From JAGIBJ01 sp032119795 (lineage in GTDB: Bacteria > Actinomycetota > Thermoleophilia > Solirubrobacterales > Solirubrobacteraceae), in the NCBI GenBank assembly GCA_032119795.1, contig JAUMFO010000013.1, positions 124,001 through 188,000 of the forward strand: 64,000 nucleotides of DNA. The letters run 5' to 3'. The position numbers and the translations under genes were made by a program. Below the pieces are notes generated by a model. The model did no database searches. It was not told where the DNA came from and saw only the letters and a list, made by a program, of their open reading frames with translations. Shown here piece by piece: positions 16,776 through 25,621 of this stretch (positions within the stretch are counted from its first letter, which is position 1; each line of letters starts with the position of its first letter).

Positions 16776-17813
16776 GTGGATCTGCAGCTCCTCAAAGACA
16801 CCCTCGACGAACTCGGCGAGCCCTCCTACCGCTTCGATCAGGTCTGGGGCTGGACGGCCAAGGGCGTGGCCTCCTACGACGAGATGGGCAACGTGCCGCT
16901 CGCGGTGCGCGAGGCACTCACGGAGAAGGTGCCGTTCTCGACCCTCGAGCTCGTCCAGCAGCAGGAGTCGCAGATCGACGGGACGATCAAGGCCCTCTTC
17001 CACACCACGAAGGACGGCCGCCCCGTGGAGGCCGTGATGATGAGCTTCCTCGACGGCCGCAGCTCGCTCTGCCTCTCCTCGCAGTCCGGTTGCCCGCTCA
17101 CGTGCACCTTCTGCGCGACGGGCGCCATGAAGTTCGGTCGCAACCTCACCCACAGCGAGATCCTCGATCAGGCGCTGCACTTCCGCCGGATGCGCGCCGT
17201 CGACCACGTCGTGTTCATGGGGATGGGCGAGCCGATGATGAACATCGACAACGTCCTCGACACCTGCCGGCGCCTGCCGGACGTCGGCGTGACGAATCGC
17301 CGCACGGCGATCTCGACCGTCGGTTGGCTCCCCGGCATCGAGCGCTTGATCGACGAGACCATGCCCGTACGACTCGCGCTCTCTCTCCACGCCCCCGAGG
17401 GCGAGCTGCGGTCGCGAATCATGCCCGTCAACGACAAGTACTCGATGGAGGACGTCCTGGACGCCTGCACGCGGTATGGCGAGAAGACCAACCGCGACGT
17501 CTTCATCGAGTACGTGATGCTCGAGCAGACCAACGACGAGATCTTCCACGCCCACCAGCTCGGCCGGCTCCTGGATCCCAAGCGGTTCAAGGTGAACCTC
17601 ATCCCGTACAACCCCACGGGATCGATCTACGACGCTTCCTCGCGCGAACAGATCCAGGACTTCCGCCATGTGCTGGAGTCCTACGGCCTGCGGACGACCG
17701 TCCGCGTGAACCGCGGCCGCGACATCGACGGCGCCTGCGGCCAGCTTGCCGCCAAGGCGCTCAGCGACGCCGACGGCCCAGACGACGCCGCCGCGCTCAG
17801 CGACGCCGCCTGA
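16776..17813 (+). CDS. rlmN: Dual-specificity RNA methyltransferase RlmN
   Basis: A radical-SAM enzyme making 2-methyladenosine at A2503 of 23S rRNA and A37 of some tRNAs. 345 residues from GTG 16776. The cluster cysteines are C106, C110 and C113 (GCPLTCTFCATG), and the C-terminal methyl-carrying cysteine is C321 in DIDGACGQL. Other signatures: VVFMGMGEPMMN, STVGWLPGI, LALSLHAP and FKVNLIPYNP. An Ala/Asp-rich tail of about 20 residues ends it. Its start lies 65 bp from the divergent rluB. Confidence 0.97.
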   Translation: MDLQLLKDTLDELGEPSYRFDQVWGWTAKGVASYDEMGNVPLAVREALTEKVPFSTLELVQQQESQIDGTIKALFHTTKDGRPVEAVMMSFLDGRSSLCLSSQSGCPLTCTFCATGAMKFGRNLTHSEILDQALHFRRMRAVDHVVFMGMGEPMMNIDNVLDTCRRLPDVGVTNRRTAISTVGWLPGIERLIDETMPVRLALSLHAPEGELRSRIMPVNDKYSMEDVLDACTRYGEKTNRDVFIEYVMLEQTNDEIFHAHQLGRLLDPKRFKVNLIPYNPTGSIYDASSREQIQDFRHVLESYGLRTTVRVNRGRDIDGACGQLAAKALSDADGPDDAAALSDAA

Positions 17814-17855
17814 GGCGCAGGGCCGTCAAACGCGGCCCAGCGGGTCGACCATGGG

Positions 17856-19862
17856 TCAGCTCCGACGCGTCAGCTTGCCCTGGATGAAGTTCCCGGTAGT
17901 GGCGGCTGCCGGATCGAAGATGCCGCTCAGCAGGGCGCAGCCGTTGAAGTCGCTGTTGTCGAAGATGGAGAAGAACCCACCGCCGTCGAGCCAGTTGAAC
18001 TGGCCGCCGTAGGTATGGAACGTCGCACTCGAGAGTGACTTGGCTTGACAGTCGTTCCCGGTGGCGATCGGGAGCGCACCGAACAGCTTGGCCTCGGTGA
18101 TCTTCACCCGTAGCAACGCGTCGAGCGTCATGCCGATCGGATCCAGCGTGCCGTTGGCCTTGCCCGAGGTAGAGATGGCCAGCTTGGCCGTCACCGCGAG
18201 GCCGGCGATGGCCTTCAGGCGCATAGAAACCGGGGTGAACACCAGCGTGCCCCGGACCCCGCCCGTCTCGTCGAGCGCCAGCACCGCCTCCCCGCGGAGC
18301 GGGACCTCTCTGGCGGAGAGCGTCGGCACGGTGATCTTGCCGGCGAATCCGAACGACACCGGGTCGGTCGAGGTGGCGTCCCACCGATAGGTGTCGGTGG
18401 TGCCGTTGATCTGCTCGCCGTAAACCGAAACGATCTTTACGGTCGCGGTCCCTCCGGCCGGCCCGGACGGGACGATCACATCGAGCCAACCGGACTCGCG
18501 GGCCTTGATCGTCGCCTCGGTGACCGCGCCTGAGGCGTAGCCGTCGAGGTAGACATGGCTGGCTCGCCAGAAGTCGATGTTGCCACCGGAGAGCCGGACC
18601 ACGTTCCCACCGGTCGCCGGTCCATGGCTCGGCGAGAGGGTGATCGGGCTGGGGCGGTGTTCGAACGTGAAGTCGTCCTGCGCGCCGCTGGCAGCGTCCC
18701 AGGTCGATCCGCCGGCGGTGTAGAGGATGAGATCGGCCTTCCCCGGCTGATCGACGCTCGGGCTGGTCACGCGCACTTCGGTGTCAGAGACGACCTGAAT
18801 GCCCCGTTCGCCCCAGTTTCCGCCCTTCGAGAAGGTGGCAGCCCTGGTGCTGACGAGGTTGCGTCCGCGGACCGTGACGACGGTCCCCCCGTCGATCGAC
18901 CCACGAGTCGGGCTGATGGCGGTGATGACCGGCGGCGGCGGGGAAGCCACGACCGTCAGGTCGTCGGCAGGTGTGTTCTCTGAGGTCCCAACCGCCGTGA
19001 CCACCCGCACGTCAGCGACCTGCACCGCGAGTTCAGGCACATAGACCGTCACCGATGCGGAGCTGGTCGGGTAGATCTCGATCTCGCGCTCCCCGACGAT
19101 CACCTTCTTGGCCCCTTCCAGGTACTCGCCGGTGATCGTGATCTGGCCACCCGACGCGTAGAGCTGCCCCGGGGAGATACCGGTGACCCGCGGCGGAGCG
19201 GTCGCCCAGTCGTAGGTCCAGCGTGTCCATTGCGTGCCTTCGAGGTTGCCCGCGCGCGTGGTGAGCTCGACCTGGACGGTCTGGTTCGGCGTGCCGGCTG
19301 GTGTCTTCACGACGACCGAAGACGCGGTCGATGAGACGATCTGCGCGGCTTTCCCGCCGAAGCTGATCGACCGCGGACTGGCGAAGTCGACGCCGTCGCC
19401 GGTGATCTTGACCTCGGTCCCGCCGGCCGGCGAGCCGTGTCCGGGCGAGAGCTGCAGCGCGTGGCGCGTGCGTCCGTCGTAGGTGTAGTCGTCGGTCGTC
19501 GTCGGGGTCGGGTCCTGCGTGGCGGAGGAGGAGTAGTACGAGTCGACGCTCACGTCGACCGTGATGCCTGCCAGACCGCGCGGCGCTTTCACCACGGCGG
19601 TGGTCGCCGTCTTGGACACCACCTGGCCGTAGGCATCACCGAATCGCGCCTGGTTGACGAGGTTCATGTTGTAGCCCGTCAGCAGGACTTCGTTCCCACC
19701 CTCGACCGGGCCGTGGTTCGGCTCCACCTTGGTCAGGTAGGGCTGCGGCGGTGAGGTGGCAGCGACCGGCCCGGCGGGCAGCAGGACGCCGCCGATGACC
19801 ACGAGGCCAGCGACCAGTCCGCCGACCGTGGCTCGGAGCGGACGACGTACGCGCTTCGCCAT
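17856..19862 (-). CDS. Secreted IPT/TIG-repeat protein 1
   Basis: 668 residues from ATG 19862. An Arg-rich start and a hydrophobic helix ending near PVAATS form a signal peptide. At least five IPT/TIG (immunoglobulin-like) units follow. Each has the pattern P-x-hydrophobic-x-x-P-x-x-G-x-x-x-GG-x-x-hydrophobic, seen as VEPNHGPVEGGNEVLLTG, SPGHGSPAGGTEVKITG and ISPTRGSIDGGTVVTVRG. The last 150 residues are a different domain with two cysteines (NDCQAK and FNGCALL), shared with protein 2. The two genes are 4 bp apart and are paralogs by layout. A surface or adhesion role is the usual guess for TIG proteins, with no direct evidence here. Confidence 0.75.
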   Translation of the reverse strand: MAKRVRRPLRATVGGLVAGLVVIGGVLLPAGPVAATSPPQPYLTKVEPNHGPVEGGNEVLLTGYNMNLVNQARFGDAYGQVVSKTATTAVVKAPRGLAGITVDVSVDSYYSSSATQDPTPTTTDDYTYDGRTRHALQLSPGHGSPAGGTEVKITGDGVDFASPRSISFGGKAAQIVSSTASSVVVKTPAGTPNQTVQVELTTRAGNLEGTQWTRWTYDWATAPPRVTGISPGQLYASGGQITITGEYLEGAKKVIVGEREIEIYPTSSASVTVYVPELAVQVADVRVVTAVGTSENTPADDLTVVASPPPPVITAISPTRGSIDGGTVVTVRGRNLVSTRAATFSKGGNWGERGIQVVSDTEVRVTSPSVDQPGKADLILYTAGGSTWDAASGAQDDFTFEHRPSPITLSPSHGPATGGNVVRLSGGNIDFWRASHVYLDGYASGAVTEATIKARESGWLDVIVPSGPAGGTATVKIVSVYGEQINGTTDTYRWDATSTDPVSFGFAGKITVPTLSAREVPLRGEAVLALDETGGVRGTLVFTPVSMRLKAIAGLAVTAKLAISTSGKANGTLDPIGMTLDALLRVKITEAKLFGALPIATGNDCQAKSLSSATFHTYGGQFNWLDGGGFFSIFDNSDFNGCALLSGIFDPAAATTGNFIQGKLTRRS

Positions 19863-19866
19863 CAGA

Positions 19867-21855
19867 TCAGGCCTTCGGTACGAGCTGGAGCGAGAGGGTG
19901 TTCCCGCCCCCGGCGACGAGCGGGCTGACCAGTCCGGTAAACCCGCCGCAGCTGTTGAGGTCGCTGATCGCGAACGTCGCAGCGAGGGCACCACCGACCT
20001 CCGGGTCGAAGCCCGGGCCGGAGAACGCGAAGTCGGCGAGCTGCTTGGTCTGGCAGCTGACGCCGCCGACCAGCGGGATCGCCCCGAAAATCTTGAGCTT
20101 CTTCACACTGATTCGGTACTTCCCGGCCACGCGCAGACCACCCTCGCCGAACGTGCCGGCCAGGCGACCGGAGGGCGTGAACCCGAACACGGCCGTCAGC
20201 GGGAGGAACCCGCCGCTGACCAACCTGGCCGTCGTGTCGTCGACGGTGAGCGTCCCGGTGACGCCACCACCAGGGGCAAACGTCAGCGAGGCAGCTCCGC
20301 GCGCCGGAAAGCTGCCCTTGATGAGCGTGTTGATCGCGCCGGTCCCGGTCGCGGTGTAGGTGAACTCGCCCGGCGGCCGGTCCCACAGGAAGGTGTCGCC
20401 GTCACGATTGAGACGGGTTCCGCCACGGGTGTAGAGCTTCAGCTGCCCCGTGCGGCCGGGAACGCCGGCCGGAACGGTGACCTTCCGCTCGTTGCGGCCG
20501 GTCGCGGACATCTGCAGCTCGATGTCGGGGGCGCCCGGCTGCGTCAGCAGCACCTTCCAGATGCGATTCACCTCGAGGCCCTCCGCAGCGGTGAAGACCA
20601 CGGTCGTCGGACTCGCGGCTGGGCCGTGGTTCGGTGCGAGCGTCACGCTGCCGGGCGTCACGTCGATCGCGAAGTCGTCGAACGTGACGTCCGGGAACGC
20701 CTGGGTCTCGCGGTCCGGCCGCTCCACCGTCACGTCGACCTTGTCCTCATAGCTGTTGAAGTGCGGCGTGGTGACGCGGAGTTCCTCGTCCGAGATCACG
20801 CGGAGATCGACGCCAGTCTGGAAGCCGAAGGCGACCCTGGTGGCCGTTCCGAGGTTGGCGCCTCGGATCGTGATCTCGGTCCCGCCAACCTGCGTCCCGT
20901 GATTCGGGCTGATCGAGGCGACGATCGGCGCCGTCGAGCCAGGAAGGATCGTCAGGTCGTCGTCCGGGGTGTTCTCCGAGACGCCGACCGGCGTCGTCAC
21001 GACCAGGTCGCCCTTGCCCGGCATCCGAGCCGGGATGTTGACCGACAGGAGGTCGTTGCCGGAGACCCAGAACGAGACCGGCTCGCCACCCAGCGTCACC
21101 GAGGTCGCGCCCAGGAAGTCCGACCCGCGGACCACGACGGAGCTGTCGACGGCGGCAGCGTTCGGCGAGACCGACGTGATGACCGGCGGCGCAGCTGTCC
21201 AGTCGTAGGCGAACCGGCTCCACGGCGTGCCCTCGAGATCGCCGGCCGCGGTCGTCAGGGTGACGGGGACCTTGTCGCCGGCCGGGCCCGCGGGCGTCTT
21301 GACCGTCACCGAGTAGTCGCTGGAGGTGAGGATCTCCGCGGCTTTCCCGCCGAACGTGACCGACGTCGGCGACCTGAGGTTCTCGCGGGTGCCGGTGATC
21401 GTCACCTCGGTCCCGCCCTCCGGCGAGCCGTGCGTCGGCGTGAACGTCAGCGGCTGGCGGGTACGGCCGTCGTAGGTGTAGTCGTCGAGCGTGGTGGTGG
21501 TCGGCTCCTCGTAATAGGTGTTGTAGGCCAGACGCACGTCAACGGTCGTCCCCGACAGGCCAGCCGGCGCAACGACCGTGGCCGACGTCGCCGACGACGA
21601 GAGGACGCGGGCGTAGGTGCGCCCGAAGGCGACGTTGGTGAGGCCCTGCAGGTTCTCGCCCGTCAGGACCACCTCGTTGCCGCCGGCGGCGGCGCCGTGA
21701 CTCGGCGCGATCGCCTTGATCCAAGGCTGCGGCGGCGTGAAGGCGGCCGCCGGGCTGGCCGACAGCAGGACCCCAGCGGCGACGGCGATAACCCCGAACA
21801 ACAGGGCGCTCGCCGCGCGAAGCTGGCGACGGCGAGCGTGCGCGAACTGCGCCAT
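19867..21855 (-). CDS. Secreted IPT/TIG-repeat protein 2
   Basis: 662 residues from ATG 21855, with GGAG 7 nt upstream. A signal peptide ends near SPAAAF. TIG units repeat as IAPSHGAAAGGNEVVLTG, TPTHGSPEGGTEVTITG, SVSPNAAAVDSSVVVRG and SISPNHGTQVGGTEITIRG. The C-terminal 150 residues hold the two-cysteine domain (VSCQTKQ and LNSCGGFTGL) ending in GGGNTLSLQL, a pattern seen in many secreted actinobacterial proteins. It is the first gene of the pair. A perfect TTGACA lies upstream at 21935-21940 (minus strand), but no convincing -10 box follows. Confidence 0.75.
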   Translation of the reverse strand: MAQFAHARRRQLRAASALLFGVIAVAAGVLLSASPAAAFTPPQPWIKAIAPSHGAAAGGNEVVLTGENLQGLTNVAFGRTYARVLSSSATSATVVAPAGLSGTTVDVRLAYNTYYEEPTTTTLDDYTYDGRTRQPLTFTPTHGSPEGGTEVTITGTRENLRSPTSVTFGGKAAEILTSSDYSVTVKTPAGPAGDKVPVTLTTAAGDLEGTPWSRFAYDWTAAPPVITSVSPNAAAVDSSVVVRGSDFLGATSVTLGGEPVSFWVSGNDLLSVNIPARMPGKGDLVVTTPVGVSENTPDDDLTILPGSTAPIVASISPNHGTQVGGTEITIRGANLGTATRVAFGFQTGVDLRVISDEELRVTTPHFNSYEDKVDVTVERPDRETQAFPDVTFDDFAIDVTPGSVTLAPNHGPAASPTTVVFTAAEGLEVNRIWKVLLTQPGAPDIELQMSATGRNERKVTVPAGVPGRTGQLKLYTRGGTRLNRDGDTFLWDRPPGEFTYTATGTGAINTLIKGSFPARGAASLTFAPGGGVTGTLTVDDTTARLVSGGFLPLTAVFGFTPSGRLAGTFGEGGLRVAGKYRISVKKLKIFGAIPLVGGVSCQTKQLADFAFSGPGFDPEVGGALAATFAISDLNSCGGFTGLVSPLVAGGGNTLSLQLVPKA

Positions 21856-21984
21856 GGGACTACTCCGGAGATGGTGGGACGTACCGGCGGCGGGCACCAC
21901 CGGTGCGTCCTACCCTCGCCTCAAATCACTGAGCTGTCAAGTACGTCGCGTAGCGCAGCCAATTGAAACCACCGGCAGTCGGTC

Positions 21985-22938
21985 TCAACCCCGCGCGTGC
22001 GGTTCGTTCCAGTCGATGATCGGCCCCATCGGCACCACGCGCGTGGGGTTGATCTGCGGGTGCGTGACGTAATAGTGGCGCTTGATGTGGTCGAAGTTCA
22101 CCGTCTCGGCGACCCCGGGGTACTGGTAGAGCTCGCGCGTGTAGGCCCAAAGGTTCGGGTAGTCGACGATGCGGCGCAGGTTCGTCTTGAAGTGGCCGAC
22201 GTAGACGGGGTCGAACCGGAAGAGCGTCATGGCGAGGCGCCAGTCGGCCTCGGTGAGCTGATCGCCAGTGAGATAGCGATTCGCTGACAGCAGCTCCTCC
22301 AGCCAGTCCAGCGACGCGAACAGCTCGACGACGGCCTCCTCGTAGGCGGCCTGCGTCGACGCAAAGCCCGAGCGATAGACGCCGTTGTTGACCGTGTTGT
22401 AGATCCGCTCGTTGAGCGCGTCGATCTTTGCGCGCAGCGGCTCCGGGTAGAGATCGACCTCGGGATGCGTGGCGAAGGCGTTGAACTCGGAGTTCAGCAT
22501 CCGGATGATCTCGGAGGACTCATTGTTCACGGCCGTATTGGTCTTCGTGTCCCACAACACCGGGACGGTCACGCGGCCGTCGAAGGCCGGATCGGTCAGG
22601 AGGTAGCCCTCGCTGAGGTACGTCCAGCCGTGCAGCGGATCGGGATCGCCGTTCTTCGCCGAGCCATCACCAAAGCGCCAGCCGCGTTCGTCGCGGACCG
22701 GGTCCACGACCGTCACGCCGATCGCGTCCTCCAGGCCTTTGAGCTTGAGGAAGAGCAGCGTGCGCGACGCCCACGGGCAGGCGTAGGACACGTACAGGTG
22801 ATACCGGCCGGCCTCGGGCGGGAACTCCGCCCCCGGCTTGTCCTCCACGGCGCGCCGAAAGGCGCTCTGCTGGCGGACGAACCGCCCGCCGGTGTCGGTC
22901 TCGGCCGAGAACTGTGCCAGCGAACGCGCGTCAGCCAT
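21985..22938 (-). CDS. Glutathionyl-hydroquinone reductase-like (Xi-class) glutathione S-transferase
   Basis: 317 residues from ATG 22938. The thioredoxin-like N-domain carries the catalytic cysteine C54 in YVSYACPWASRTL, followed by the YLSEGYLLTDP and PVLWDTKTNTAVNNESSEI blocks. The helical C-domain has YLTGDQLTEADWRL. These are signatures of Xi-class enzymes that reduce glutathionyl-hydroquinones. Many actinobacteria use mycothiol rather than glutathione, so the physiological thiol is uncertain. A perfect inverted repeat lies 16 bp upstream and probably regulates it. Confidence 0.9.
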   Translation of the reverse strand: MADARSLAQFSAETDTGGRFVRQQSAFRRAVEDKPGAEFPPEAGRYHLYVSYACPWASRTLLFLKLKGLEDAIGVTVVDPVRDERGWRFGDGSAKNGDPDPLHGWTYLSEGYLLTDPAFDGRVTVPVLWDTKTNTAVNNESSEIIRMLNSEFNAFATHPEVDLYPEPLRAKIDALNERIYNTVNNGVYRSGFASTQAAYEEAVVELFASLDWLEELLSANRYLTGDQLTEADWRLAMTLFRFDPVYVGHFKTNLRRIVDYPNLWAYTRELYQYPGVAETVNFDHIKRHYYVTHPQINPTRVVPMGPIIDWNEPHARG

Positions 22939-22954
22939 GGTTGCGAACCCCAAA

Positions 22955-22974
22955 GTAGTTGACCATGCAACTAC
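22955..22974. promoter_or_regulatory. Operator-like inverted repeat upstream of the GST gene
   Basis: GTAGTTG-accatg-CAACTAC, a perfect 7-bp inverted repeat with a 6-bp spacer, lies 16 bp before the GST start. The half-site TAGTTG/CAACTA is typical of MarR and HxlR-type repressors that control quinone and electrophile detoxification genes. No such regulator is encoded in the window, so the binding protein must be elsewhere. Confidence 0.55.
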
Positions 22975-23072
22975 CTTAGCGTGGTCGTACAACCCGTTGC
23001 TCGATTCCTTGGGTCTTTGATCGCTCAGCCCGCTCCTTGGCGGTCTCCCTCCCGGCGCTTAGTCTCCGGCCC

Positions 23073-23915
23073 ATGGCCATGTTCGGACGTCAGCAGCGCG
23101 GTCCCACCGTCCGAGGGCGGGCCTACGTCGTCCCGACCTCCACCGGCAACGTGGGTAGCGGCGAGGAGGCCAACTTCAACAACTTGCGCAGCAAGTCCAG
23201 GGCCAAATCGGCGACGCGACTGGTCCTGAGGTCGGCCGAGGACGGCGGCTCGATCCCCACCGAGTCCCAGCGTGTGATCGTCGACCTGCCGAACTGGCTG
23301 CGGTTCGTGATGCACGACGCCGGCACCAACCACGGCTGCTGGGAGCAGCTCCCAGCCGAGATCGACGTGCCTGTCTGGGTCGATCAGCAGACCCGCGAGA
23401 TCGTCTCGCTCGACGTCGAGGGCGCGGCGCGCGAGTTGGAGCAGTACCGCGCCGTCGGCACCCGCGAGTGGAAGGAGACGGAGGCCGTTCTGGCCCCGGT
23501 CCGCGGAGCCATCAAGCTGCCGGGGATGGTGGCGCGCGGCGTACCTGCGCTCGCCAAGGACTGGGGCGGCGCGATCCGTGAGCTGCGCGAGGACTTCAAA
23601 GCTGGTGCCCCGATGCGCGACGAGCCGCTCTCCGCCAAGGAGCTCGACCAGCAGCGGCGCACCGCAACGGCCCTGCGCTACCAGCTCGAGCAGAATCCCA
23701 AACAGCACCGGCAGATCCGCGACGGCGTCGTCGAGCACGGGCCGTCCATGGCTGCGGGCGTGACGGCGGGTTCGTATCCGTCGCACGCCTTCGCGGCGTG
23801 GGTCGTCTTCCAGGAGACGTCCGGAGTGATCACCGCCGACGAAGCCGCGGAGTTCCGGCGCACGGCCGGCGTGCCACTCGACGGCAGCCCGCCCATCTCG
23901 CCGCCGCCGGCCTGA
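23073..23915 (+). CDS. Uncharacterised protein
   Basis: About 280 residues from ATG 23073 (ATG 23079 also possible). I do not recognise a family. It has no signal peptide or membrane helix. Two features stand out: a Gly-rich basic N-terminus, and residues around DVPVWVDQQTREIVSLDVEG, a beta-rich pattern, followed by a helical region. The end is a Pro-rich tail. It stands alone on the plus strand 134 bp from the divergent GST gene, and shares that upstream region with its operator. Confidence 0.6.
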   Translation: MAMFGRQQRGPTVRGRAYVVPTSTGNVGSGEEANFNNLRSKSRAKSATRLVLRSAEDGGSIPTESQRVIVDLPNWLRFVMHDAGTNHGCWEQLPAEIDVPVWVDQQTREIVSLDVEGAARELEQYRAVGTREWKETEAVLAPVRGAIKLPGMVARGVPALAKDWGGAIRELREDFKAGAPMRDEPLSAKELDQQRRTATALRYQLEQNPKQHRQIRDGVVEHGPSMAAGVTAGSYPSHAFAAWVVFQETSGVITADEAAEFRRTAGVPLDGSPPISPPPA

Positions 23916-23972
23916 GCGCCGTTCGCACCGCAGGCCCGCGCCTCGCAAGCGCCCCGCGGTATGTTCGCGACC

Positions 23973-25094
23973 ATGCGCGCCGCGGTGCTCCACACGATCG
24001 GGCTCGACGGCCCCTACGCGGACTCGCGTCCGCTCGAGATCGAGGACCTCGTGATCGACGAGCCAGGCCGCGGCGAGGTGCTGATCAAGATCGAGGCGGC
24101 TGGCCTGTGCCACTCCGATCTGTCGGTCGTCAACGGCGCTCGCCCCCGCCCGGTGCCGATGGCGCTCGGGCATGAGGGCGCCGGCGTCGTGGAGGCCGTC
24201 GGGCCAGGCGTCGATGACCTCGTCCCCGGAGACCGCGTCGTCACCGTCTTCGTGCCGAGTTGCGGCACGTGCCGGCCCTGCGCCGAGGGCCGCCCAGCGC
24301 TCTGCGAGCCGGGTGCCGTCGCCAATGGCGCGGGCACGCTCACGGGCGGCCACATCCGGCTGCACCGCCAGGACGGCACGCCCGTCAACCACCACCTCGG
24401 CGTCTCGTGCTTTGCCGAGCAGGCTGTCGTCAACCGCCGGTCGCTCGTGAAGGTCGACCCGAGCCTGCCGCCGGAGCAGGCTGCGCTCTTTGGCTGCGCG
24501 GTCCTCACGGGCGTCGGCGCGGTCGTCAATACCGCCCACGTGACGGCCGGCGAGTCGGTTGCCGTCGTCGGCCTCGGCGGCGTGGGGCTGGCGTCGATCC
24601 TTGGGGCCGTCGCCTCCGGAGCCCGCCGGATCGTCGCCCTCGATCTGGATCCCGCCAAGCGCGAACTCGCCTTGGAACTCGGCGCGACCGACAGCTTCGA
24701 CGCCGCCGACCCAGACTGCGCCCGGCTCGTGAAGGAAGCGACCGGCGGCGGGCTCGATCAGACCTTCGAGATGGCTGGGGCCGTCCCAGCGCTGGAGCTC
24801 GCCTACGCCGTCACGCGCCGCGGCGGCACGACCACCACAGCGGGCCTCTCCCACCCCGATCGCACGATGGCACTGCAGCACCTCTCGCTCGTCGCCGAGG
24901 AGCGCACGCTGCGCGGTAGCTACATCGGTGGGGCCGTGCCCGTCCGCGACGTGCCACGCTATATCGAGCTGTTCCAGCGCGGCAGACTGCCCGTCGACCG
25001 CCTCCTCTCGTCGGTGCGCCCGCTGGACGAGATCAACGCCTGTATGGACGACCTCCACCACGGCCGCGTCGTGCGGCAGGTGCTCGTCCCGTGA
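23973..25094 (+). CDS. Zinc-dependent alcohol dehydrogenase (medium-chain)
   Basis: 373 residues from ATG 23973 (ATG 23961 is also in frame). Catalytic zinc motifs are AGLCHSDLS and GHEGAGVVE. A structural zinc loop follows with four cysteines (SCGTCRPCAEGRPALC). The Rossmann motif is VVGLGGVGLASILG, and DLDPAKRELA suggests NAD preference. It belongs to the AdhE2/class III-like branch of MDR dehydrogenases that oxidise alcohols or S-hydroxymethyl thiols. Its stop overlaps the thioesterase start (GTGA), so the two are one operon. Confidence 0.9.
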   Translation: MRAAVLHTIGLDGPYADSRPLEIEDLVIDEPGRGEVLIKIEAAGLCHSDLSVVNGARPRPVPMALGHEGAGVVEAVGPGVDDLVPGDRVVTVFVPSCGTCRPCAEGRPALCEPGAVANGAGTLTGGHIRLHRQDGTPVNHHLGVSCFAEQAVVNRRSLVKVDPSLPPEQAALFGCAVLTGVGAVVNTAHVTAGESVAVVGLGGVGLASILGAVASGARRIVALDLDPAKRELALELGATDSFDAADPDCARLVKEATGGGLDQTFEMAGAVPALELAYAVTRRGGTTTTAGLSHPDRTMALQHLSLVAEERTLRGSYIGGAVPVRDVPRYIELFQRGRLPVDRLLSSVRPLDEINACMDDLHHGRVVRQVLVP

Positions 25095-25543
25095 GCGCCG
25101 ACCGCCCCACTCCGCCGCCACGCGAGCGCGAGCACTACGCGCGCTTCGTCGACTTCCGCACCCGCTGGATGGACAACGACCAGTTCGGGCACCTCAACAA
25201 CGTGCTCTATTACTCGTTCTTCGACAGCGTGGTGAACACGACGCTCATCGAGGAGTTCGGCTTCGACCCGAACGCCGACGCGTCGGTCTACTACGTCGTT
25301 GAGACGGGCTGCAACTTCCACGCGGGCGTCTCGTTCCCCGGGATCCTCGACGTCGGCGTGCGCGTAGCGCGGCTGGGCGGCAGTAGCGTCAGCTACGAGA
25401 TCGGTGTCTTCGGCCAGGGCGCGGAACTCGCCGCCGCAACCGGCCGGTTCGTGCACGTGATGGTCGATCGACAGACCGAGCGTCCGGTCCCGATCCCTGC
25501 CGAGCACCGCGCCCACTTCGAGCGCGTCTACGGCGTGGTCTGA
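25091..25543 (+). CDS. Acyl-CoA thioesterase, 4HBT hotdog fold
   Basis: 150 residues, coupled to the dehydrogenase by GTGA. The hotdog-fold motif RWMDNDQFGHLNNVLYYSFF contains the catalytic Asp of the 4-hydroxybenzoyl-CoA thioesterase family. Such enzymes release free acids from CoA esters. With the alcohol dehydrogenase this suggests processing of one carbon substrate, but the substrate is unknown. Confidence 0.88.
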   Translation: MSADRPTPPPREREHYARFVDFRTRWMDNDQFGHLNNVLYYSFFDSVVNTTLIEEFGFDPNADASVYYVVETGCNFHAGVSFPGILDVGVRVARLGGSSVSYEIGVFGQGAELAAATGRFVHVMVDRQTERPVPIPAEHRAHFERVYGVV

Positions 25544-25558
25544 GCCTCCCACCGAGAC

Positions 25559-25576
25559 CCGGCCGGTTCAGGCCGG
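25559..25576. terminator. Hairpin between convergent genes
   Basis: CCGGCC (25559-25564), a 6-nt loop, and GGCCGG (25571-25576). It lies 16 bp after the thioesterase stop and 46 bp from the collagen-like gene stop, so it can serve both convergent transcripts. It lacks a T run, as is common for actinobacterial terminators. Confidence 0.55.
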
Positions 25577-25621
25577 CGGGAAGGGGTCGGCGCAGGTTGC
25601 GCTCCCCGGCCGCGCGTGCGC

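Noticed and set aside
21935..21940. A perfect TTGACA upstream of the IPT pair as a promoter.
   Set aside because: No acceptable -10 box occurs at 15-19 bp spacing.
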